Shown here in pieces: positions 29,363 to 36,135 of a DNA stretch of 44,066 nucleotides (within the stretch, counting starts at the first letter, position 1; each line of letters starts with the position of its first letter). Source of the stretch: a virus; the IMG/VR virus record IMGVR_UViG_3300049157_000082, positions 1 through 44,066 of that record; one strand, 5' to 3'. Under the pieces are notes generated by a model. That model saw only the letters and a program-made list of their open reading frames with translations, made no database searches and was not told where the DNA came from. The translations under genes and the position numbers were made by a program.

Positions 29363-29727
29363 TGCGCAGCGCGATGACCGGCAGCCTCGCGATCCTGAAC
29401 GTCGGCGCGGGCGACACCAAGCTGACCTTCGACCGCAAGCGGCCGGAGGAGGTCAAGCGGGCGGCCGCGGCGGTCCAGGACATGTTGAAGCGCGGCTTCG
29501 CGATCCTGGTCCGGGTCGGCACCCGCAAGGGCGAGCCGCTCTATCAGCGGGTCAAGGCCTTCGACCCGAAGACCGCCGAATACATCATCGTGGGAGCACC
29601 GGACGATGCCGAAGTCGAAACACCGCCGAAAGGGCCGCAACCGCGGCGGCGCGCAGGGACGAAACCGCGCCGTCTCAAGGCCGACGACGCCGACGCGATC
29701 GCCGTCTCCCGATCCGCTGGCGGATGA
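29359..29727 (+). CDS. Conserved phage hypothetical protein
   Basis: The 122-residue protein has GGAGGT before ATGATG (either Met is possible). SLAILNVGAGDTKLTFDRKR, then AVQDMLKRGFAILV and FDPKTAEYIIVG form an alpha/beta domain seen in temperate phages of alphaproteobacteria. The last 40 residues are Lys/Arg/Pro-rich and overlap the start of the next gene out of frame. Confidence 0.65.
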   Translation: MMRSAMTGSLAILNVGAGDTKLTFDRKRPEEVKRAAAAVQDMLKRGFAILVRVGTRKGEPLYQRVKAFDPKTAEYIIVGAPDDAEVETPPKGPQPRRRAGTKPRRLKADDADAIAVSRSAGG

Positions 29728-30442
29728 CGGGCGGCTCAGGATGCTTGACGCCGTGGACAACTTTGCCGGGCTGCGCCGCGCCCTCGGACACGTAGCCGAG
29801 CGGGACGCGCAATGGGCTGGCGTGCCCATGCCGCTCGACGATCTGGAGCTGACGGTCGAGCCGAATTTTCCGGGTGCCGCCGCCTTGATGGAGATCAGCG
29901 GCGCCAGGATCCGTGGTTCCCAAGGCGAGATGCCCGCCGGAGTCAAGCTGCGCAATAGCTTTTGGTCCAAGAAGTGGCGCACCGAGATCATCGTCTGGGA
30001 GGAGGACGGCAAGATCATGTGGGGTCCCGGCACCGCCGCGCACGGCCTGGACTTCGCGATCTATACCCTCGCCGCCTCGGTGGCCTGGGGCATCGAGCAG
30101 GAGGCGCGCGCGCTGCAGTTGCTCGGCACCTTGGTCAGGCACCACATATTCAAGCAGTATCTGCTGACCGGCATGTTCATGGAGCGCAGCGCGCGTAGCG
30201 GGCTGACCTACATGTTCAGGAAGCTTCGACCGACGGTCGCGCTGTCGCAGAGCAGCGGAAGGTTCCGGATCCTGGCCGCGCTCTGCCTGCATCCGATCGG
30301 CTATTATCACGGCTCCTGGGGCGGCGCCATGTGTCCGACCGACGACGTGATCGCCCACCTGATGCTGATGCGCGGCGACGAGGTCATGTTCTGGCGGCGC
30401 TCGAGTCAGCATCCGCCCTATCGCCACGAGGCCGGGCTGTGA
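29606..30442 (+). CDS. Hypothetical protein with basic N-terminus
   Basis: The protein has 278 residues if it starts at the ATG at 29606 (GGAG 10 bases upstream). It would then overlap the previous gene by 122 bp. An ATG at 29741 is the alternative. The N-terminus is highly basic (MPKSKHRRKGRNRGG), and the rest mixed, with WGPGTAAHGLDFAIYTLAAS and a terminal RSSQHPPYRHEAGL. No family is recognised. Confidence 0.6.
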   Translation: MPKSKHRRKGRNRGGAQGRNRAVSRPTTPTRSPSPDPLADDGRLRMLDAVDNFAGLRRALGHVAERDAQWAGVPMPLDDLELTVEPNFPGAAALMEISGARIRGSQGEMPAGVKLRNSFWSKKWRTEIIVWEEDGKIMWGPGTAAHGLDFAIYTLAASVAWGIEQEARALQLLGTLVRHHIFKQYLLTGMFMERSARSGLTYMFRKLRPTVALSQSSGRFRILAALCLHPIGYYHGSWGGAMCPTDDVIAHLMLMRGDEVMFWRRSSQHPPYRHEAGL

Positions 30443-30819
30443 CCGCCGCCGGCTTCGACCCCCAGGCCCCCGCCGTCGAGCGCCAGCTTGAGCGCCGGGC
30501 GCTCGAGCTGCGGGTGCTGGCCGCGGCGGTCCGCTTGGCGATGGACCCGCACCTGGCCGACAACTACGACGAGCTGATCGAAGAGGTCGACCGCATGGTC
30601 GCCTACGACGCCGCGAGTCGCGCGCTCCCCGGCGCGGCCGCCGGCCCGTCCGCGGGACGCCCCTCGCCCGCGGGCGGGGCGGCGGAGTCAGCCCTTCGAC
30701 AGGCTCAGGATGAGGGTCAGAGGACGGACGTCAGACTGGCGGTCGACGGCGACCGCCCAGCCGCCGGCCGCTGTCCGGCCTGCGGCTGGTTCCTGGCCGC
30801 AACCAGAAAAAGGAGATGA
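30439..30819 (+). CDS. Zinc-finger protein interrupted by repeat D2
   Basis: The 126-residue protein starts at a GTG that overlaps the previous stop as GTGA. The N-terminal half is helical (QLERRALELRVLAAAVRLAM). Repeat D2 (30693-30715) adds SALRQAQDEGQ in frame within the linker. A CPACGW zinc motif is near the C-terminus. Family unknown; the repeat must be tolerated in the linker. Confidence 0.6.
   Translation: MTAAGFDPQAPAVERQLERRALELRVLAAAVRLAMDPHLADNYDELIEEVDRMVAYDAASRALPGAAAGPSAGRPSPAGGAAESALRQAQDEGQRTDVRLAVDGDRPAAGRCPACGWFLAATRKRR
30693..30715. repeat. Repeat D2
   Basis: Core CTTCGACAGGCTCAGGATGA, identical to D1 (25208-25230) and read through in frame by the surrounding gene. Confidence 0.85.
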
Positions 30820-31244
30820 CCGTGCCGAGATATATTGTCCTTCCCTTGCTGGCCGCCCTGGCGTTGAGCGCATGTGAACGAGATGCCAAGGTCGCCTCTT
30901 ACAACCTGTCCGTTGCCGCCGACCAGTTCGAGATCGACCGCCGCATCGTGTTCTACAACGGCATCACGAGCGACTACATGCTCGTGATCGAGGGCCGGTG
31001 CTCGATCGAGGACCAAGGGAACCAGCTGGAGGTTACCTGCAAACTGGGCGAAGAGGAATTCAAGAAGCACTTCCTGGGCCTGTCCGACAACGTGACCTAT
31101 TTTGCCGAACAGATCGCCATGGCGGACGTCAGCGTCTACCATCACAGGATCATATTCAAACCTCAGTCCATCCTGCCCGATGTCGACTTCCGTGGCAGCG
31201 CCGCGGAGATCGGCGAAGCCGTCACGCCGGATGACGATGACTGA
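30816..31244 (+). CDS. Beta-sandwich lipoprotein
   Basis: The 142-residue protein has a lipoprotein signal (LLAALALSAC, Cys at about 20). The mature part VASYNLSVAADQFEIDRRIV, then YNGITSDYMLVIEGRCSIED and HFLGLSDNVTYFAEQ matches the beta-sandwich lipoprotein group found in temperate phages of proteobacteria. Envelope-located and possibly involved in superinfection exclusion (inference). Coupled by ATGA to the zinc-finger gene. Confidence 0.8.
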   Translation: MTVPRYIVLPLLAALALSACERDAKVASYNLSVAADQFEIDRRIVFYNGITSDYMLVIEGRCSIEDQGNQLEVTCKLGEEEFKKHFLGLSDNVTYFAEQIAMADVSVYHHRIIFKPQSILPDVDFRGSAAEIGEAVTPDDDD

Positions 31245-31953
31245 CCGCCCCGCCCTGTTCCAAGGCCCGATGGTCCGTGCCCTGTTGGACGGTCGCAAGA
31301 CGATGACAAGGCGGCTGGCGTGGCGGGAGATCGCGGTCGGCGCATCGACCGAAGACGCTACGGGCGAGTATCCTGGGTCCTTGGCGCCGAACCGACTGCC
31401 GCTCAGCGTGCCCACGGTCTGGCAGAAGGTCGAACCGGGCGACCGTCTGTGGGTGCGGGAGAATTGGTACGGCGAGTTCTGGAATCCTGAGGATATCGAC
31501 GGCCTCCCGCGCGAGCACTGGGACACACCACGCGTCGAGAGGACCGCCGATCTCTGTTCGAAGCCTTGGTATCAGGCCGACGAGCAGGCTAGGGATCAGC
31601 GGTTCGCATTCGTGCCGGAAGGTCAATGGGCGCCCTCGATCCACATGCCCCGCTGGGCCTCCCGCCTCACCCTCGTCGTGACCGAGGCGAAGCTGGAGCG
31701 GTTGCGGGAGATCAGCGAGGCGGATGCCATAGCTGAAGGCATCGACCGCAATCCTGTCCAGCATGGAACTTGGATCGCTTATCCTGAGCGATCTTCCGGT
31801 GCCGGGTGGGCAGATCCGCGGATGTCTTTCGGCTCCCTTTGGCGGACTCTTCACACCGAGCCAGGCAACCGTTGGGAGGACAACCCCATGGTCGTCGCCG
31901 TCACCTTCACGGTCCACAGGGTCAATATCGACAAGATGGAGCAGGCGGCATGA
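31237..31953 (+). CDS. ASCH-like phage protein
   Basis: The 238-residue protein has FQGPMVRALLDGRKTMTRRL, then VEPGDRLWVRENWYGEFWNP, SIHMPRWASRLTL and LRGISEADAIAEGI-like LREISEADAIAEGI. This is the ASCH-type phage protein, a PUA-like fold thought to bind RNA or modified DNA. An in-frame ATG at 31231 is also possible. It overlaps the lipoprotein stop by a few bases. Confidence 0.82.
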   Translation: MTDRPALFQGPMVRALLDGRKTMTRRLAWREIAVGASTEDATGEYPGSLAPNRLPLSVPTVWQKVEPGDRLWVRENWYGEFWNPEDIDGLPREHWDTPRVERTADLCSKPWYQADEQARDQRFAFVPEGQWAPSIHMPRWASRLTLVVTEAKLERLREISEADAIAEGIDRNPVQHGTWIAYPERSSGAGWADPRMSFGSLWRTLHTEPGNRWEDNPMVVAVTFTVHRVNIDKMEQAA

Positions 31954-32504
31954 GTGAACAACTGCCTGAGGGATACAAGGTCGGCAAGTGCGACTGGTGC
32001 GAAGACGAGGGCAACGTCTTCGAGGACAACGGTCTTTGTGACGGCTGCGATTCGGATGTGGTCTATTGCACCATCTGTGAATGCCAGGTTCACGTCGATA
32101 ACACATGCCGTCACGTCTTCAGAGACAGCGATTTCGAGTGGACGGGCTCCGGCGCTTACGAGCCGAGCGACGGTGTCAAGGCCTCGTTCTTCAAACTGCT
32201 CGACCTGATGCCGGACAGTTTCGCACATGATCTCCAGGCGGCTATCGAGTCCGAACGGTTCCACACATGGTTCATCGCGCCCCTGATCGGTGATGGCGTC
32301 GTGTTGGAATTGTACGGAATGCCACGACCAGACGGGAAACCCGTGCGGCGCTCGTGGGGCGACGCGCTGATCGAGATTGGCGAAGGCGAGAGCGGCGAAG
32401 TGACGGCGGAGGGATATAGCTGGATTGCCAGCCTCTACAACGATCGCACCCCGGATGCGAACAGCAGGACCGTCGCATGGCTCGATGAATGGATAGCCTC
32501 ATGA
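31950..32504 (+). CDS. Cys-rich hypothetical protein
   Basis: The 184-residue protein has an N-terminal cluster CDWCEDEG, CDGCDSDVVYCTICECQ (residues 14-48) fit for two zinc sites, then an acidic alpha/beta part. No family is recognised. ATGA overlap at both ends. Confidence 0.6.
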   Translation: MSEQLPEGYKVGKCDWCEDEGNVFEDNGLCDGCDSDVVYCTICECQVHVDNTCRHVFRDSDFEWTGSGAYEPSDGVKASFFKLLDLMPDSFAHDLQAAIESERFHTWFIAPLIGDGVVLELYGMPRPDGKPVRRSWGDALIEIGEGESGEVTAEGYSWIASLYNDRTPDANSRTVAWLDEWIAS

Positions 32505-32656
32505 CCAAGCTTCCCCAAGACGAATGGAGATCGATTGAAGAGCCTCATGAGTTCCTCGGTAGTGTAAGGGGCGACAGCTGTATGCTTTGTCTTCGTTGCA
32601 AGGACCATCCTATACATCAGCCCGAACCCGTGGCCCCACCAAAGGACGAGAGATGA
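32501..32656 (+). CDS. Very small zinc-knuckle-like protein
   Basis: The 51-residue protein, too short for usual gene callers, has CMLCLRCKDHPIH, a plausible zinc knuckle. It starts with an ATGA overlap with the previous stop and ends 3 bases before the next ATG. It is supported mainly by this tight packing. Confidence 0.5.
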   Translation: MTKLPQDEWRSIEEPHEFLGSVRGDSCMLCLRCKDHPIHQPEPVAPPKDER

Positions 32657-32659
32657 CCG

Positions 32660-32998
32660 ATGGCTGACCTTGTCGGCACCTGCCCGAAAGATTTCTGGTT
32701 CGACTGGATCGCGGAGGGCGATGCCGCAGGAGATCCGGCGACTGAAGCGGAATATGGTTGGTACACGCTGCACAGCTATCGGAATCTTGCACGTCCGGGC
32801 GATCGCTTCTATGTCGTCGCGCATGGCAAGTTGCGTGGCTGGGCCCCGGTGGTCAGGTTTGAAGGCGGCGCCATCATTCGGCGGGGCGGTGCCGTCGCGT
32901 GCACCATAGACCAGCCGGTGCCCGGCTTTCGCGGGCTCAGGAAGAGATGGTGGGATCGATCGATCGAGTTGCCTTTCCCGGATTGGAGAATTCCATGA
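32660..32998 (+). CDS. Conserved phage EVE/ASCH-like protein
   Basis: The 112-residue protein has CPKDFWFDWIAEGDAAG, PGDRFYVVAHGKLRGWAPVV and IIRRGGAVACTI and RKRWWDRSIELPFPDW. The pattern recurs in alphaproteobacterial phages and resembles PUA-like EVE/ASCH folds that bind modified bases. Function not proven. Confidence 0.7.
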   Translation: MADLVGTCPKDFWFDWIAEGDAAGDPATEAEYGWYTLHSYRNLARPGDRFYVVAHGKLRGWAPVVRFEGGAIIRRGGAVACTIDQPVPGFRGLRKRWWDRSIELPFPDWRIP

Positions 32999-33363
32999 CC
33001 GCCTGGCCCCTCACCATGGACCAGTGCGCCGCCCGGCTGCACGTCAGCCGGCGGAAGCTGCAGGATTTGATCAAGGTTCACGAACACTATAGGCTGGCCG
33101 GCAGGCGCAAGCTGTTCAGCGAGGCGGATTTCAACCGGCTATTGGAGGCCCTGCCGTGTCCTACCGACTGCACCCGCCGGGCACCCGCGGCGGCAACAAG
33201 GTCTTCTACGCCACGTTCAGCGTCGGCGGCCGGCGCCGCGAGGTCAGCACGAAGACGCGAGACCGAGGCCTCGCTGAACGATTTGCGGCGCGCTTCGAAC
33301 GGCTGCTCTACGAACGTGACCTCCTTGGCGCGGGCCCGCCGCGGACGCTCGGCCAAGCCATAG
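32995..33363 (+). CDS. Excisionase-like HTH protein
   Basis: The 122-residue protein starts as ATGA. MDQCAARLHVSRRKLQDLIK, then GRRKLFSEADFNRLLEAL is a MerR/HTH_17-type domain like phage excisionases. After about residue 55 the frame runs 208 bp inside the integrase gene and reads low-complexity Ser/Arg/Ala, so the tail is probably tolerated and not functional. It should direct excision with the integrase. Confidence 0.75.
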   Translation: MTAWPLTMDQCAARLHVSRRKLQDLIKVHEHYRLAGRRKLFSEADFNRLLEALPCPTDCTRRAPAAATRSSTPRSASAAGAARSARRRETEASLNDLRRASNGCSTNVTSLARARRGRSAKP

Positions 33364-34115
33364 AGGCCTATGTCGCCTTCCGCCGGCCGGGCGCCAACGA
33401 CCGCCGCTACCTGGACCTCCTGAAGCGCTGGGCCGGCCGCCGGCCGCTCGCGGAGATCGGCCAAGCCGACTTCGACCGGGCGGCCCAGGCGCTCTACCCG
33501 GGCCGCGCGCCCGAGACCTGGAACCGCCAGGTCTACACGCCCCTTCAGGCCGTGCTCGGCCACGCCGGCGTCACGCTCCGGCTCAGGCGCCCGAGGCAGC
33601 GCCGGCCGCGCAACCGCGCCGTCGAGCGCGCCACCGCCGAGCTGCTGATCGCCACCGCCGGGGACGCGCGGACCGGCGACCCGGAGCTCGCGGCCCTTCT
33701 GGCGGTCCTGTTCTTCACCGGCTGCCGGATCTCCGAGGCGGTCGCGCTGACCTGGGACCGGGTCGACCTGGCCGGCCGGCGGGTCCGCTTCGACCTCGCC
33801 AAGAACGACCGCGACCACTGGCGCCCCCTGCACGATCGCGCCTTCACGGCCCTGGCGGGCCTGCCACGGGGCGGCCGCGTCTTCCGCTGGCGCACGACCT
33901 CGGGCCCGCGCAAGCCGCTCAGCGCCCTCACCCGGCGCCTGGGGGTGCACTTCACGCCGCACATGGCGCGGCACAGCTTCGCGACCTGGCTGGCCGACGC
34001 CGGCGCCGGCCTCAAGGACGTCATGGACGCCGGCGGCTGGAGCGACCACAAGAGCGTGCTGAGGTACACGGGCGGCGATGTCGAGCGGGTGCGGCGGGCC
34101 GTGGATCGGTTGTGA
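33156..34115 (+). CDS. int: Tyrosine-type site-specific integrase
   Basis: The protein has 319 residues from a GTG at 33156 (GGAGG 7 bases upstream). An N-terminal AP2-like part (FYATFSVGGRRREVSTKTR) and a core-binding SAM-like domain precede the catalytic domain: Arg in TGCRISEAVALTWDRVD, Lys in DLAKNDRDHW, HxxR in HMARHSFATWLADAGA, the GGWSD box, and Tyr in VLRYTG. It integrates the phage at a tRNA-Thr gene, given the attP 340 bp downstream. Confidence 0.95.
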   Translation: MSYRLHPPGTRGGNKVFYATFSVGGRRREVSTKTRDRGLAERFAARFERLLYERDLLGAGPPRTLGQAIEAYVAFRRPGANDRRYLDLLKRWAGRRPLAEIGQADFDRAAQALYPGRAPETWNRQVYTPLQAVLGHAGVTLRLRRPRQRRPRNRAVERATAELLIATAGDARTGDPELAALLAVLFFTGCRISEAVALTWDRVDLAGRRVRFDLAKNDRDHWRPLHDRAFTALAGLPRGGRVFRWRTTSGPRKPLSALTRRLGVHFTPHMARHSFATWLADAGAGLKDVMDAGGWSDHKSVLRYTGGDVERVRRAVDRL

Positions 34116-34140
34116 CGGTGTTGGTTGACGCATTCACGGT

Positions 34141-34219
34141 GAGTTGTCCTGTAGTTGGAGCTTCCCGGTCACGCCGGGGGTAAAGCCTGAATAACCAATA
34201 GGGCTTGGCGGGACAACTC
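34141..34219 (+). ncRNA. Possible structured RNA or integrase arm region
   Basis: GAGTTGTCC (34141-34149) pairs with GGACAACTC (34211-34219). Inside are hairpins CCCGG/CCGGG (34164-34178) and AAGCC/GGCTT (34183-34206), giving a three-way junction of 79 nt. No known family is recognised. The inverted 9-mers might instead be integrase arm sites. Confidence 0.4.
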
Positions 34220-34252
34220 TCCGAGAATGCGCCCATCAAGGGGAAGCCGACC

Positions 34253-34426
34253 ATGTTGAACTATACCCGCCCGGGTCGCTGCCACCTGATCGTCCGGTGG
34301 CCCGACTGCTACGTGACGTTCTGGGTGCCATGGTTCGATAGCCGGTGGAAATGGCGGTTCCACTGGTCTCGCGGTTTCGACCCTGCCGGGTCGCCCGATT
34401 CCGCCGGGAAACCGCGGGAGCCATGA
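34253..34426 (+). CDS. Small Trp-rich hypothetical protein
   Basis: The 57-residue protein (HLIVRWPDCYVTFWVPWFDS) has seven Trp. It has a weak GGGGAA site. No family is known; gene reality is uncertain. It lies between the integrase and attP. Confidence 0.4.
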   Translation: MLNYTRPGRCHLIVRWPDCYVTFWVPWFDSRWKWRFHWSRGFDPAGSPDSAGKPREP

Positions 34427-34452
34427 CCAGCCCTTTGATATGTCACGCTTTC

Positions 34453-34504
34453 CGCACCCTTGGTAAGGGTGGGGTCGTAAGTTCGATTCTTACCGGCGGC
34501 ACCA
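34453..34504 (+). other. attP core: 3' part of a tRNA-Thr(GGT) gene
   Basis: The stretch has an anticodon arm CACCC-TTGGTAA-GGGTG (anticodon GGT), a T-arm GTAAG-TTCGATT-CTTAC, acceptor strand CGGCGGC, then ACCA. The 5' half of the tRNA is absent. This is the classic identity block of integrases that use a tRNA gene: after integration, the host tRNA-Thr is rebuilt. Confidence 0.92.
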
Positions 34505-34706
34505 TCTTTGTCCTTGTTTATCAAGCGCTTGGGCGTAGGCGCCGAATCGGCCGTTCGGCAGCAAATAGCAGAACAAGGCATGAACCGGCAGGAGTTGGTG
34601 CGGGAAAAACGCGGGGAAACGTTCGCGGCTTGTTCACGTTGGAAGGCCCACCATGGGGACGCTCGTCGGTCGACGCGCGTAGCACTCGAGGAAGGGAGAC
34701 TCTGTC
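34505..34706. other. Gap after attP
   Basis: No credible gene is seen. It starts AT-richer directly after the tRNA end. It would be one prophage end after integration and may hold integrase arm sites, but I see no clear direct repeats. Confidence 0.4.
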
Positions 34707-35072
34707 ATGGAAGGTTTTTTTGTTCTGCTGGTCCTGGCCGGCACGGTGGTCTACGTGCTGCCGGCCGTGGTCGCCTTCGCGCGCGGGCACACCTGGGCCT
34801 GGCCGATCACCGCGCTCAACCTGCTGCTGGGCTGGTCGCTGCTCGGCTGGGTCGCCGCCCTGGTCTGGGCCGCGTCGCCCTTCGAGCGCCGGCCCGAGGC
34901 GGCGTCCGCGCCCGCGCCGGAAATGGCGACCGCGCCTTGCACCGCCTGCGGCGAGGCCATCGGCACCACCTGGCTGAAATGCCCGAGGTGCGGGGCCCGG
35001 CTCGGCCGCGACTGGGCCGACGAACGGCCGGTGGTGCACCTGGCCGAGTTCGACGGCGGCCGCTCGGCATAA
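34707..35072 (+). CDS. Superinfection immunity family membrane protein with zinc ribbon
   Basis: The 121-residue protein has two membrane segments (FFVLLVLAGTVVYVLPAVVA and ITALNLLLGWSLLGWVAALV). WAWPITALNLLLGWSLLGW is the signature of the superinfection immunity (T4 Imm-like) family. A C-terminal zinc ribbon CTACGE and CPRCGA follows. It lies alone on the plus strand next to attP, an accessory place. It probably blocks DNA entry by related phages (family knowledge). Confidence 0.82.
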   Translation: MEGFFVLLVLAGTVVYVLPAVVAFARGHTWAWPITALNLLLGWSLLGWVAALVWAASPFERRPEAASAPAPEMATAPCTACGEAIGTTWLKCPRCGARLGRDWADERPVVHLAEFDGGRSA

Positions 35073-35103
35073 AAAGAAGCCGCCCCGCTCGAAGCGGGAC
35101 GGC
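35071..35103 (-). terminator. Rho-independent terminator of the lysis genes
   Basis: On the minus strand a GC stem (GCCG-CCCGCT, loop, AGCGGG-CGGC, one bulge) is followed by TTCTTTTT. It lies 39 bp after the stop of the lipoprotein gene at 35142. Confidence 0.8.
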
Positions 35104-35141
35104 CAGTCGGGCGGGGCGTCGTGCTCGGGTCGGCGGCGGCC

Positions 35142-35426
35142 TCAGTCCGGCAGCGGCTGCGGCAGGGTGATCACGTCGGCGTTGGCGTTGCAGATCGTCT
35201 TCCAGGCCGCGGCGGCCGCCGCGCTCTGGCCGTAGCGGCGCTGTACGGCGCCGATCGTGGCGAGGTTGCAGAGCACGAACTCGGCGTTCACCAGGAGCTC
35301 GTCCATGGCCTGGGCGCCCTTCTCGGATATCAGGTCCCGGGCCGCGTCGCCGTAGGTGGTGAGGCCGCAGCCGCTCAGCAGCATGAGGGCGCCGAGGGCT
35401 GGGGCGAGTAATTTTATGGTTCGCAT
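35142..35426 (-). CDS. Small lipoprotein, possible Rz1-like
   Basis: The 94-residue protein has a lipoprotein signal (LGALMLLSGC, Cys about 20). The mature part is helical (YGDAARDLISEKGAQAMDEL) and ends Pro-rich. Location after the holin-like gene suggests an Rz1-like spanin component, but the sequence is not diagnostic. No Rz partner is seen. Confidence 0.6.
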   Translation of the reverse strand: MRTIKLLAPALGALMLLSGCGLTTYGDAARDLISEKGAQAMDELLVNAEFVLCNLATIGAVQRRYGQSAAAAAAWKTICNANADVITLPQPLPD

Positions 35427-35460
35427 GTGGTTTCCTTCCTGGTTCAGGCGGGGGGTCGCG

Positions 35461-35540
35461 GATGACAGATGTCGGGTGTCAGATGTCGGATGTCAGAGCA
35501 GAGTTGTTGTCTGACATCTGACATCTGACATCCGACATCG
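35461..35540. repeat. Palindromic repeat C
   Basis: Arms of about 30 bp, with GATGTCGGGTGTCAGATGTC facing CTGACATCTGACATCTGACA, differ at 2 positions. It sits between the lipoprotein and holin-like genes and is made of repeated (G)ATGTC(A/G) words. Confidence 0.85.
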
Positions 35541-35543
35541 GCC

Positions 35544-35735
35544 TCACCGGCTCAGGAACCAGCCGAACGCGGTGCCGAGCAGGGCCGGCGCCGACAGCAC
35601 GACGATCGCGACCACGCCGCTCCACTTGTCGGTCTTGGAACGGATCGCCTTGACGTCGCCCTTGATCTCGGTGACGTCGGCCTCCATGGCGTCGACCCGC
35701 GCCTTGAGGGCGGCGATCTCGATGCTGTCGCTCAT
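35544..35735 (-). CDS. XhlA-like holin-associated protein
   Basis: The 63-residue protein has a coiled coil (IAALKARVDAMEADVTEIKG) followed by one membrane segment (VVAIVVLSAPALLGTAFGWF). This is the architecture of haemolysin XhlA / holin-associated phage proteins. It is coupled by ATGA to the exported protein before it. A lysis role is inferred. Confidence 0.72.
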   Translation of the reverse strand: MSDSIEIAALKARVDAMEADVTEIKGDVKAIRSKTDKWSGVVAIVVLSAPALLGTAFGWFLSR

Positions 35736-36034
35736 CGGGCCGCCTCCTCGCCCTCGTCGGCCAGCTCGCGCCAGCCGGTGCCGGTGGCGAGCATGCAGGC
35801 CCGGCCGTCGGCCAGCACCACGATCAGGCTCCAATCCAGGTCGTCCGGGTTGTCGAGCCGCTCGAGCAAGGCGCCGGAGTCGAGCGCGGCGAAGGCGCCG
35901 AGCCGTTCGCCGTGGCCCTCGGCCAGCCAGGCGCGGAGCACCTCGGCCGGCCAGCAGTTGAGCTCGGCCGCCGCCGGCGATGTGAGAAAGGCCATAGCGG
36001 CGAGGGTTGCAATGTGTTTGAGTGCTGGCGCCAT
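35732..36034 (-). CDS. Exported protein of the lysis cluster
   Basis: The 100-residue protein has a signal peptide (HIATLAAMAFLTSPAAA, cleavage before ELNC). The mature part, NCWPAEVLRAWLAEGHGERL..., has no muramidase or amidase motif. Coupled with the XhlA-like gene. Function unknown. Confidence 0.62.
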   Translation of the reverse strand: MAPALKHIATLAAMAFLTSPAAAELNCWPAEVLRAWLAEGHGERLGAFAALDSGALLERLDNPDDLDWSLIVVLADGRACMLATGTGWRELADEGEEAAR

Positions 36035-36135
36035 GGTTGCAGCTCCTGTAAGCTGTGGCTGTGGAAGTCCCCGGCCGTCGTGTGGAGCGTCGGTCGGGGG
36101 CGCTTGTCAAAATAACACGATGATGGAGGAGGACT
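36035..36135. promoter_or_regulatory. Divergent intergenic region with TTGACA and a half operator
   Basis: On the minus strand there is TTGACA (36110-36105), but the -10 is poor. CGCTTGTC (36101-36108) plus TAACAC (36113-36118) resembles a half copy of the 19-bp operators. Weak evidence. Confidence 0.35.

Noticed and set aside
34505-34706. Clear integrase arm-type repeats beside attP
   Set aside because: I looked for short direct repeats and found none convincing beyond the inverted 9-mers at 34141 and 34211.
34508-35170. Open frame from just after attP through the superinfection immunity gene
   Set aside because: It begins with TTG without an SD and overlaps a well-supported gene in another frame; composition is shadow-like.
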